A stretch of 43,728 nt of DNA, taken from Pseudomonadota bacterium. Lineage in GTDB: Bacteria > Pseudomonadota > Gammaproteobacteria > Steroidobacterales > Steroidobacteraceae. A program made the translations under genes and the position numbers. The notes under the pieces were generated by a model. That model was given only the letters and a program-made list of their open reading frames with translations. It was not told where the DNA came from and did not search any database. Location of the stretch: contig CANGFJ010000003.1 in NCBI GenBank assembly GCA_947453065.1, positions 1-43,728 of the forward strand, written 5' to 3'. Below are positions 16,824 to 25,428 of the stretch, one piece after another. Position 1 is the first letter of the stretch. Every line of letters starts with the position of its first letter.

Positions 16824-18305
16824 TCAGGCGATCTGGATGTCCGGGCGCCCTGCTTCGACGATGCAGGACTTGAGCACGTAGCGCCCGCTCTGCGGATCAC
16901 GCGCATCATCCAGCGCGACCAGGTCCACCTGCAGCCGATCAGGCCGCAGCGCCAGCCTCAGATAGCCACGCTTTTCACCGGCGCAATAGCGCAGGTTGGC
17001 GTTGTCGCGTTGCCATTCATCCATCAAGCGCTGCGGTCGCGCGCCCGAGGAGATGCTTGTGGCCACGAATTCAGCAGCCACCATGGTGGACTCGGGTCGC
17101 TCTGGCGTGACAGTGACCTGGCCCACGATAAACGCATGCACATCGCCCGTCAGCACCACGGGGTTGGTCACGCGCGACTGCTGCAGCGTGTCGATCAGTC
17201 GCTGACGTGCCGCCGGATAGGCGTTCCAGTTGTCGCTGCCATAGCGCAGTTCGCCATCGCGGCGCTCGAGCAGGTGCGAGACCACCGTACCCTGCGCGAG
17301 GAAGGTCCAGCGGCTGCGCGTGGCCTGCAGTCGCTGCGTGAGCCAGCGTTCCTGCGCGGCGCCGAGCATGGTGTCTGGATGGTGGGAGCGGAACTGCCGC
17401 TGGTCGAGCAGACAAAGCGAAGCCAGGTCACCACACAAGGCCTGCGTAGCGATCGACATGCGGTGGCCGCGAGGTGCGCATTCTGGCGGCAGCGGCATGT
17501 GCTCGAAATACGCACGATACGCAGCGGTACGGCGCGCCAGGAAAACAGCGGGGTCTTCGTGATCAGGGGACGTCAGGCCTGCATAGTCGTTGGCCACTTC
17601 GTGATCGTCCCAGGTAGCCATCCACGGGCTGGCGGCATGGGCGGCCTGTAACGAGGTGTCGGTCTTGTAGAGCGCGTAGCGCGCACGATATTCGTCGAGC
17701 GTGTGGATCTCGGCGGAGTTGTGCTGGCGGAGGGCGTTGGGGTTGATGCCGTATTCGTAGATGTAGTCGCCCAGATGCAGGACCAGGTCGGGTGCGTCGG
17801 CGGCGATATGGCGATAGGCCGCGTAGTGGCCCTGCTCATAGTTCTGGCAGCAGGCCACGGCAAGATTCAGTGCCGCGACCTGGGCACCCTGCGCGGGCAG
17901 GGTGCGCGTGCGCGCCGCAGGGCTGCGGTGGCCGGCAGCCGTGAACCGGTACCAGTAGTCACACTGCGGCTGCAGGCCCTGCACCCTCACATGGACGCTG
18001 TGTGCCCAGGTGGGATCGGCACTCGTCGTCCCGTGGGCGACGGTGTGCGTCATGGCCGCATCGGTGGCGACTTCCCAGTGCACGGCATAACGAGACGGCG
18101 GCATGCCGCCCTGCGGGGCCAGCGGCTGGGGCGCAAGGCGCGTCCACAAGACCACCGAATCGGCGGTTGGATAGCCGGAGGCCACGCCGAGCCGGAAGGG
18201 GTCATCCGGCAAGGCCGGTGGTGCACCCCACGCCCGGCCTGGCAACGGCAGGCCCACGCTGCCCAACGCGGCGATGGCCTGCAGGACTTGCCGCCGATCG
18301 GTCAC
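16824..18305 (-). CDS. Alkaline phosphatase D (PhoD-like) family protein
   Basis: FRLGVASGYPTADSVVLWTRLAP...LVLHLGDYIYEYG...MATWDDHEVANDY...VVLTGDVHAF, PhoD metallophosphatase motifs. Confidence 0.93.
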   Translation of the reverse strand: MTDRRQVLQAIAALGSVGLPLPGRAWGAPPALPDDPFRLGVASGYPTADSVVLWTRLAPQPLAPQGGMPPSRYAVHWEVATDAAMTHTVAHGTTSADPTWAHSVHVRVQGLQPQCDYWYRFTAAGHRSPAARTRTLPAQGAQVAALNLAVACCQNYEQGHYAAYRHIAADAPDLVLHLGDYIYEYGINPNALRQHNSAEIHTLDEYRARYALYKTDTSLQAAHAASPWMATWDDHEVANDYAGLTSPDHEDPAVFLARRTAAYRAYFEHMPLPPECAPRGHRMSIATQALCGDLASLCLLDQRQFRSHHPDTMLGAAQERWLTQRLQATRSRWTFLAQGTVVSHLLERRDGELRYGSDNWNAYPAARQRLIDTLQQSRVTNPVVLTGDVHAFIVGQVTVTPERPESTMVAAEFVATSISSGARPQRLMDEWQRDNANLRYCAGEKRGYLRLALRPDRLQVDLVALDDARDPQSGRYVLKSCIVEAGRPDIQIA

Positions 18306-19309
18306 ACCAGCCCCTTGGCCGTCAGTTCGTCCTTCAGATAGCTGTAGTAGATCGGCGCGGCGACCAAGCCTGGCAGCCCGAAGATCGACTCCATCACCAG
18401 CATGGCCAGCAGCAGCTCCCAGGTACGGGCCCGGATTTCGGTGCCGATGATCCGCGCATTGACCAGGTATTCAAGCTTGTGGATCGTGACCAGGAAGATC
18501 AGGGACCCGACCGCAGCACCCAGCGAAGCACTGAGGCTGACCACCACGATGACGGTATTGGTAAGGAGGTTGCCCACCAGCGGCAACAGGCCCACGAAGA
18601 ACGTCACGGCGATCACTGTCTTCACAAAAGGCAGGTGCACACCACAGAGCGGCAGCACCACGACGAGGTAGATCGCCGTGAGCGTGGTGTTGAGGGCCGA
18701 GATGCGGACCTGCGCAAACGCGAAGCGGCGGAAGCTGTTGCTGAGAATCGCTGCGCGGGCCTTCAACGCCTGGACCAGCGGCGGGGCGCCTCCGGTTTCA
18801 GTCAGCGGCGTGAACGCCATGAGGCTGCCAATGAGGATGCCGACCACGACATGAATCAGGCCACGGCCGAGGTTTGCGCCGGTGGCCTTGAGTTCGCCTG
18901 CATGGTTACGCAGCCAGCCAGACGTGGCGTTCTGCAGCTCTTCTGCCGTCGACGGCACATAAGCCTGCACCCACTCAGGCAGGCGGGTGCGTGCGGTTTC
19001 GATGAGGTCGGCCATCTTCTGCAGCAGCGCGACCAGGCTATCGGGGCCGCGTGCGGTCAGCGCGGCCACGCCGATGCCAGCGCCAGTGGCCAGCAACGCG
19101 ATCACGGCGATCATCAGCAGCAGCACGATGAGCTTGCGCACGCGCAGCGAAGTGCCGGTGATCTGCAGGCCGTGGGCAGCACCGTGGATGAGCTCATGCG
19201 CCAGCAGGCCAGCCAGCAGGGCAGCCAGCAAATGCAGTTCCAGCACGGTCAGCAGTGCGGTGCCGGCCAGGCACCAGGCGGCCAGTTCGCAACGGGCGTT
19301 TGTGTTCAT
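18302..19309 (-). CDS. AI-2E family transporter (YdiK/PerM-like)
   Basis: Multi-TM protein with ...HVVVGILIGSLMAF... and VVSLSASLGAAVGSLIFLVTIHKLEYLVNARIIGTEI...LPGLVAAPIYYSYLKDEL; ATG 19309; overlaps the PhoD start. Confidence 0.85.
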   Translation of the reverse strand: MNTNARCELAAWCLAGTALLTVLELHLLAALLAGLLAHELIHGAAHGLQITGTSLRVRKLIVLLLMIAVIALLATGAGIGVAALTARGPDSLVALLQKMADLIETARTRLPEWVQAYVPSTAEELQNATSGWLRNHAGELKATGANLGRGLIHVVVGILIGSLMAFTPLTETGGAPPLVQALKARAAILSNSFRRFAFAQVRISALNTTLTAIYLVVVLPLCGVHLPFVKTVIAVTFFVGLLPLVGNLLTNTVIVVVSLSASLGAAVGSLIFLVTIHKLEYLVNARIIGTEIRARTWELLLAMLVMESIFGLPGLVAAPIYYSYLKDELTAKGLV

Positions 19310-19337
19310 GGCTCGTTTATAGACGAGCAAGGCGTCT

Positions 19338-20210
19338 TTGGGTACGGCATATACTCGCGCCGTGCGCTCAAGGCCCCTCCTGCTCCCGATAGCCGCCATT
19401 CTTGTGGCGATGTGCTCGATCCAGTTCGGGGCCTCGCTGGCCAAGTCCCTGTTTCCCGTGCTGGGGCCAATCGGCGCCACGACCCTGCGACTGTGGCTGG
19501 CGGCCCTGATACTGGGCGTGCTGTACCGGCCCTGGCGCGGTCGGCCATTGGCCGGCAGCTGGCCTGCGCTACTGGGCTACGGCGCGGTGCTGGGCCTGAT
19601 GAACCTCTTTTACTACCTGGCGCTTGAGCGCATCCCGATGGGCATCGTGGTGGCCATCGAGTTTCTCGGACCGCTGGCGGTGGCGATCCGGGCCTCGCAT
19701 CGCCGGCTCGATTTTGTGTGGATCGTCTTGGCGATAGCCGGTCTGTTGCTGCTGCTGCCGCTGACCACGGACTCACCGACGCTGGACCCGCTGGGTATTG
19801 GCTATGCCTTGCTCGCCGGTGTGGGCTGGGCGCTGTACATCGTGTTCGGCACCCGGGCGGGCACCGATCATGGTGGCCGCACCGTGGCGATCGGCATGGT
19901 GGTCGGTGCCGCCGTGGCCTTGCCCATTGGCACCGTCGTGGCGGGCAGCGCGCTGCTGACGCTGTCGGCGCTGCCTGTTGCACTGCTGGTTGCCGTGCTG
20001 TCCAGCGCCCTGCCCTACACGCTGGAGATGTATGCGATGACGCGCATGCCCACCCGCACCTTCGGCATCTTCATGAGCGTGGAGCCGGCCCTGGCGGCGC
20101 TGGTGGGCTTGGCGATGCTGGGTGAGCAGCTGGCGCCGCTGCAATGGCTGGCGATTGGCTGTGTCATGCTGGCTTCCTTTGGCAGCGCGCTGACCTCGGC
20201 GCGCGTCTAA
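19338..20210 (+). CDS. EamA/DMT superfamily exporter, RhtA-like
   Basis: Ten-TM pattern; LALERIPMGIVVAIEFLGPLAVAI and SSALPYTLEMYAMTRMPTRTFGIFMSVEPALAALVGLAMLGEQLAPLQWLAI are RhtA-like. Confidence 0.88.
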   Translation: MGTAYTRAVRSRPLLLPIAAILVAMCSIQFGASLAKSLFPVLGPIGATTLRLWLAALILGVLYRPWRGRPLAGSWPALLGYGAVLGLMNLFYYLALERIPMGIVVAIEFLGPLAVAIRASHRRLDFVWIVLAIAGLLLLLPLTTDSPTLDPLGIGYALLAGVGWALYIVFGTRAGTDHGGRTVAIGMVVGAAVALPIGTVVAGSALLTLSALPVALLVAVLSSALPYTLEMYAMTRMPTRTFGIFMSVEPALAALVGLAMLGEQLAPLQWLAIGCVMLASFGSALTSARV

Positions 20211-20224
20211 CGGGAGTCATCGCC

Positions 20225-20404
20225 ATGCGTATCGTCGTCAGGATCATCGCCGTCATGCTCGTGACACTCGGCGTCATCTGGATGCTGCAGGGCGTAGGCG
20301 TCCTGCCGGGCAGCTTCATGACCGGCCAGCTGCAGTGGGCCGCCTATGGCGCACTGAGTATCGTGGTGGGCGTGGCCTTGCTGGTGTGGAACCGCCGCAA
20401 CTGA
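20225..20404 (+). CDS. Small two-TM membrane protein
   Basis: 59-aa ORF MRIVVRIIAVMLVTLGVIWMLQGVGVLPGSFMTGQLQWAAYGALSIVVGVALLVWNRRN with TM segments, 15 bp after the exporter. Confidence 0.75.
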   Translation: MRIVVRIIAVMLVTLGVIWMLQGVGVLPGSFMTGQLQWAAYGALSIVVGVALLVWNRRN

Positions 20405-20497
20405 TCGATCGGCATCCGTAGTTCCCCGCTTGGCGCACGCGAGTTCGTGCGCACACCATGGCGATCTGACCGCACCGCGGTCGCCAGCGGACAGGGC

Positions 20498-21877
20498 GTG
20501 AAGACACAACGAGGGCTGCTGCTGGTTCTGCTCCTGTGCTGCGCGGGTGCACAGCCTGCCGAGACGCCACCTGGCGCGTCGGCCCTGCCCGTTGCGCTGC
20601 CGCGGCGGGCGCTGCGCTGGATCAACCCGGACGAGACGGGTGGACTGGCGGCCCATGGCACCTACACCAACGCGCTGGGAGTACTGGGCGTGGTCAACGC
20701 CAGCGGCGCCGCGGATGCGACAGGGCATCCGTTCTTCGCGTCACTGGGCAGCAATGGCCGTGCCTGCGTCAGCTGCCACCAGCCGCAGGACGGCATGAGC
20801 CTGTCGCTGGACAGCATCCACCGGCAGTGGCAGGTGACGCAGGGCCAGGATCCCATCTTTGCGGCGGTGGATGGTGCCGACTGTCCGCACCTGCCGCAGG
20901 AACAGGCCGCCTCGCACTCGCTGTTGCTCAACCGGGGCTTGTTCCGCGTCTTCCTGCCCTGGCCACCGCGCGACGCCAAGGGCCAGGCCATCGCACCCGA
21001 ATTCACACTGGAAGTGCTGCGCGATCCCACCGGCTGCAACACCCATGCGCAGTTCGGGCTGGCCGCGCCAGACCCGAAAGTCTCGGTGTATCGGCGACCT
21101 CGTCCCGCTGCCAACCTGAAGTACGCGATACGGCAGCCCTTCAACCTCATGGCCGATGCGCGGGCCGCCAGCCTGTCGGCGCAGGCCGCCGATGCCGCGG
21201 CCACGCACCTGGAACGGCGCGAGCCGCTGACGGCTGCGCAATTGGCGGCCATCGTCGACTTCGAGCGCCAGGTCTATGTCGCGCAGGTCATCGACCGCAA
21301 GGCCGGCAGGCTCGTTGAACCGGGCGCACCGGCAGCACTGGGGCCTGCCGCGCTGGTCGACGGGGCGGCCGGTCTTGCGGCGGATAGCCGCCACCCGGTG
21401 TTCGGCGGTCCGGACGACTGGGCGACAACACCCGACACCCCGGCGCGGGCTGCCATCGTGCGCGGACAGCAGCTGTTTGCCGCGCGGCGCTTCCGCCATG
21501 CAGGCGCGAGCGAATCCTGCGCCAGCTGCCATGACATGCGCCTGACCGGGCTCAACACCCGCACGGGCTGGATCAATGCCGGTACCACGACCCAGGATGC
21601 CATCGCGGAACTGCCGCTGTTCCGGTTGACCTGCAAGGCATCGAGACGCGTGGTGCTGACGCAGGACCCGGGCCGCGCACTGATTTCCGGGCAATGCCGG
21701 GACATCGGCGCGATCGTCCTGCAGCCGCTGCGCGGCCTGGCATCACGGCCGCCTTATTTCGCCAGCGGCTCGGCTGCGACGCTGCGCGAGGTCATCGACC
21801 TGCATGCGGCGCGTTACAACGGCCACTACAGCGAACAGGAGAAGGCGGATCTGGCCAGTTTTCTTGGGGTGCTGTAG
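20498..21877 (+). CDS. Diheme c-type cytochrome (CCP/MauG-like candidate)
   Basis: Signal peptide LLLVLLLCCAGAQPAE; two CxxCH motifs (ACVSCHQ, SCASCHD). Likely GTG start 20498. Confidence 0.8.
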   Translation: MKTQRGLLLVLLLCCAGAQPAETPPGASALPVALPRRALRWINPDETGGLAAHGTYTNALGVLGVVNASGAADATGHPFFASLGSNGRACVSCHQPQDGMSLSLDSIHRQWQVTQGQDPIFAAVDGADCPHLPQEQAASHSLLLNRGLFRVFLPWPPRDAKGQAIAPEFTLEVLRDPTGCNTHAQFGLAAPDPKVSVYRRPRPAANLKYAIRQPFNLMADARAASLSAQAADAAATHLERREPLTAAQLAAIVDFERQVYVAQVIDRKAGRLVEPGAPAALGPAALVDGAAGLAADSRHPVFGGPDDWATTPDTPARAAIVRGQQLFAARRFRHAGASESCASCHDMRLTGLNTRTGWINAGTTTQDAIAELPLFRLTCKASRRVVLTQDPGRALISGQCRDIGAIVLQPLRGLASRPPYFASGSAATLREVIDLHAARYNGHYSEQEKADLASFLGVL

Positions 21878-21887
21878 CGTCTGGCGG

Positions 21888-22469
21888 ATGAGCCGACTGA
21901 TCCTGCCCACACTACTACTGGCCTTTGCCTGGAGCCTGCCTGCCATGGCCATTGAAGAGCCTTCCTATCGCGTGGTCGAAGCGGAAGGCAACTTCCAACT
22001 GCGCGAATACCCCAGTTATCTGCTGGCCGAAACGCGCGTGGCCGCGGACTTCGAGGACGCGGGCAGCATCGCGTTTGGCCGGCTCTTCCGCTACATCAGC
22101 GGCGGCAACCAGGGGAAACAGAAGGTCGCGATGACAGCCCCCGTGCGGCAGGAAGCCGGCGAGGCGGGCAGCCAACGCGTGGCCTTCGTGGTGCCGGCCG
22201 AGTTCAGCCGTGCCACGGTACCCGTGCCGGGTGATCCGCAGATCAGCATCCGCGAGCAGCCTGCCCAGCGGGTGGCCGCCCTGCGCTATTCGGGTCGCTG
22301 GACCGAGGCCAACTACCGCGACCGGGAACGCTCGCTGCGCGACTGGATGTCACGGCGTGGGCTCAAGGCCGCAGGTCCCGCTGTGTACGCGCGCTACAAC
22401 GCGCCCTTCGTGCCCTGGCCGTTGCGACGGAACGAAGTGATGGTGCCGGTAGAGGCCCCTGCGCCGTGA
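21888..22469 (+). CDS. SOUL heme-binding family protein
   Basis: IEEPSYRVVEAEGNFQLREYPSYLLAETRV...GSIAFGRLFRYISGGNQGKQKVAMTAPVRQE, SOUL signature. Confidence 0.92.
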   Translation: MSRLILPTLLLAFAWSLPAMAIEEPSYRVVEAEGNFQLREYPSYLLAETRVAADFEDAGSIAFGRLFRYISGGNQGKQKVAMTAPVRQEAGEAGSQRVAFVVPAEFSRATVPVPGDPQISIREQPAQRVAALRYSGRWTEANYRDRERSLRDWMSRRGLKAAGPAVYARYNAPFVPWPLRRNEVMVPVEAPAP

Positions 22470-23788
22470 ACGACACGCTGGCAGACAGTTACGGCGGCGT
22501 ACTCGTGAGCGGCGGCGGCAAGGTGCTGCTGCGCGAGCCGACCGGCCATTACGGCGACTATGCGTGGACCTACGCCAAGGGCCGCCCGGATGCGGGCGAG
22601 TCCGCGCGCGAGACGGCGCTGCGCGAAGTGCGCGAGGAAACCGGCTACACCGCCCGCATCCTGGCACCCCTCACCGGCCGCTTCGGGGGCACGACCTCCA
22701 CCACGGCGTTTTACCTGATGGACGCGCGGCATCCGCCGGCCGCGTTCTGCAAGGAGACCGCCAGCCTGCGCTGGGCCAGCTTCAAGGAAGCGCGCGAACT
22801 GATCGCGCAGACCACGACGAAGACGGGACGAGAGCGGGACCTGGCCGTGCTGGATGCCGCAGAGCGCGTACTGCAGGACATCCCCTTCCCCCGGCATCCG
22901 AACGTGCAGCCGGAGGACTACTGGCTGCCGCTGCAGGACATGCCGTCGCGACAGGCCGTGTTGGCGTGGACGCGCAGCTTCAGCGCCGCAGAGCTGGACA
23001 ACCTGCGACGCGGCTTCTTCCCGACGGTGCAGGAGCAGAAGTGGTTCATCCATGTCACGGGTCATCGCCTGCGGCTGCACCGCAGCTGGACCGGCGTGCT
23101 CATCTACGACATCGGCCTGGCCGAGCGGGAGGACGGTGGCGCAGGCGTGACAGACGTCATCGTCAACCGGGAGCCGGAACAATACGGCCAGACCGATGAC
23201 GCCGCCGACGTGGCACTGCTGGAGGAGCTCATCGAGCACCACCTGCTGCAACGGCCAGACACCGCGCCGGTGGATGGCTTTGTCGCCGCCATCGACCTGG
23301 CCAGCCAGCCCAACTACCTGGGATCCACCGCTGTGGTCAGCGCGCTGCTGGGCCAGGTGCTGGAGGCACGGGTCAATGTCGCGCGGGGCGCGGCGGACCA
23401 GGCCACCTGGCAAACAGTCCTCGACGATGTGGCCTTCGCATTCTGCGAAGACCCCGAGTTCACACGCATGCCGGGCTGGCACAGCGTGGCGCAGCTCGGG
23501 CAGACGCTGATCCGCTGCCTGGGGCTAAACGCGGACGAGTGTGCCGGCCAGGACCTGACCTTCATCGTGCGCACGGGGCTGGCAGCGCTGGGCGTGCAGA
23601 TCGGCGCGCTGCTCGATGGCTTCTCGGCAGACCCTGCCGCGCACTGGAGCCCGCACGCACTCGAGCAGCTCAATGCGCTGCACTCCTTTGCAGCCAGCGT
23701 ATTCCTGGGTACCCACACGCTGGGCTTTGCGGACCGGACCTTGAACGATTTCACCTGGCAGGCCGTCGCGGCCCAGACGGAGCAGTGA
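22466..23788 (+). CDS. NUDIX hydrolase fused to a C-terminal domain of unknown function
   Basis: NUDIX box GRPDAGESARETALREVREETGY; about 300-aa C-terminal extension containing KWFIHVTGHRLRLHRSWTGVLIYDIGLAE. Confidence 0.85.
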   Translation: MNDTLADSYGGVLVSGGGKVLLREPTGHYGDYAWTYAKGRPDAGESARETALREVREETGYTARILAPLTGRFGGTTSTTAFYLMDARHPPAAFCKETASLRWASFKEARELIAQTTTKTGRERDLAVLDAAERVLQDIPFPRHPNVQPEDYWLPLQDMPSRQAVLAWTRSFSAAELDNLRRGFFPTVQEQKWFIHVTGHRLRLHRSWTGVLIYDIGLAEREDGGAGVTDVIVNREPEQYGQTDDAADVALLEELIEHHLLQRPDTAPVDGFVAAIDLASQPNYLGSTAVVSALLGQVLEARVNVARGAADQATWQTVLDDVAFAFCEDPEFTRMPGWHSVAQLGQTLIRCLGLNADECAGQDLTFIVRTGLAALGVQIGALLDGFSADPAAHWSPHALEQLNALHSFAASVFLGTHTLGFADRTLNDFTWQAVAAQTEQ

Positions 23789-25305
23789 TGGACAATAAGA
23801 ACATTCGTGCTGCCGCAGCGATGCTGGTGCTGGCGGGCCTGCCCGGCTTTGCACAGGCCGCAGGGGCTGTTGCACACAACGCCTGTACGGCGCTCACCGC
23901 GCTGAAGATCCCCGGCAGCACGATGGTCATCAGCAAGGCGTCGGCCGGGCCCACGGCCTGCAACGTCGAAGGCGTCATCGACGCGCGCACCGGCCGTGAC
24001 GGCAAGGCCTATGGGCTGCGCTTCGCGATGGCCCTGCCCGACAACTGGAACGGACGCTTCCTGTTCCAGGGCGGTGGCGGACTCAACGGCTCGCTGAATC
24101 CGCCGCTGGGGGCGCAGGCCGCCGGCGACACCAGCGCCGTCGCGCGCGGCTTTGCCGTGGTCAGCACCGACAGCGGGCACCAGGGTGCCGGGTTCGATGG
24201 CAGCTTCCTCGCCGACCAGGAGGCCGCCCTGAATTTCCTGTACCAGTCGGTCGGCAAGGTCACGGTGGTGGCCAAGCAGGTCGTGGCGGCGCACTACCGA
24301 CGGCAGGCCGATCACTCGTACTTTGTCGGCTGTTCGACCGGCGGGCGCGAGGCGATGATCGCCACGCAGCGCTATCCGGACCTGTTCGATGGCGTCGTGG
24401 CGGGTGCACCGGCCATGCGCACCAACTACTCCAACCTCGCCACGCGCTGGATCACGACCTCCCTGAACACCGCAGCGCCCAAGGATGCCCAGGGCAAGTC
24501 CCAGACGCGCCTGGCGCTGTCGACCTCCGACCGCAAGCTCTTCATGGATGCGGTGCTGAAGTCCTGCGATGCGCTGGACGGCGCGAAGGACGGCATGATC
24601 TTCAACACGCGCGCCTGCGCGTTCGACCCGATGACGCTGGCCTGCCCGGGCGCCAAGACCGACAGCTGCCTGAGCCCGGCACAGGCCACTGCGATCAAAC
24701 AGGGGTTTGCGGGCCCGAAGAGTTCGCGTGGCCGGCAGGTCTACCCGGGCTTTCTCTATGACACCGGCATCACGGCCGAGGGGGCCGGCATCCCCGGGCT
24801 GCTCGTGACGGGCTTCTCACCCGAAGGCGACAACCCGACGGGCACGACCATGGACATCGATGCGGCGGCGGCCGAAGCGCATGACGGACGTTCGATGGCG
24901 GGCGACACGAACGCCTGGACCAACCTGAGCGGATTCACCGCCCACGGCGGCAAGCTGATTTTCTACCACGGCAACAGCGACCCCTGGTTCTCGGCGCTGG
25001 AGACCGTGCGCTACTACGAGCAGATGGCGCGGGACAACGGTCCGGCTGCGGTGCAGGACTGGAGCCGGCTGTTCCTGGTGCCAGGCATGGGCCACTGCCG
25101 CGGTGGCGAGGCGGCACTGGACCAGTTCGACATGGTCGATGCGATCGTCAACTGGGTCGAGAAGCAGCAGGCCCCCGCAGCAGTCGTCGCCACAGGCACC
25201 GCCCTGCCGGGCCGCAGCCGGCCGCTGTGCCCTTACCCCCAGCACCCGCACTACACGGGCAACGGCGACATCGAGCAGGCCGCCAACTTCCGCTGCACGG
25301 AGTAG
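23788..25305 (+). CDS. Tannase/feruloyl esterase family alpha/beta hydrolase
   Basis: YFVGCSTGGREAMIATQRYPDLFDGVVAGAPA nucleophile elbow, HGNSDPWFSALETVRYYEQMA, LFLVPGMGHCRGG; start overlaps the NUDIX stop (TGATG). Confidence 0.92.
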   Translation: MDNKNIRAAAAMLVLAGLPGFAQAAGAVAHNACTALTALKIPGSTMVISKASAGPTACNVEGVIDARTGRDGKAYGLRFAMALPDNWNGRFLFQGGGGLNGSLNPPLGAQAAGDTSAVARGFAVVSTDSGHQGAGFDGSFLADQEAALNFLYQSVGKVTVVAKQVVAAHYRRQADHSYFVGCSTGGREAMIATQRYPDLFDGVVAGAPAMRTNYSNLATRWITTSLNTAAPKDAQGKSQTRLALSTSDRKLFMDAVLKSCDALDGAKDGMIFNTRACAFDPMTLACPGAKTDSCLSPAQATAIKQGFAGPKSSRGRQVYPGFLYDTGITAEGAGIPGLLVTGFSPEGDNPTGTTMDIDAAAAEAHDGRSMAGDTNAWTNLSGFTAHGGKLIFYHGNSDPWFSALETVRYYEQMARDNGPAAVQDWSRLFLVPGMGHCRGGEAALDQFDMVDAIVNWVEKQQAPAAVVATGTALPGRSRPLCPYPQHPHYTGNGDIEQAANFRCTE

Positions 25306-25428
25306 TTGCCGAGCCTCGTTTTGTAAGTTCCTCCGTGTTTCCCACGATAGCGGGGGCAGCACGCAGCGCGTCTAGTACCGATTTCCCGGACATCCGTCGT
25401 CTTCACGGGAATCGGGGTACGTCGCGTC

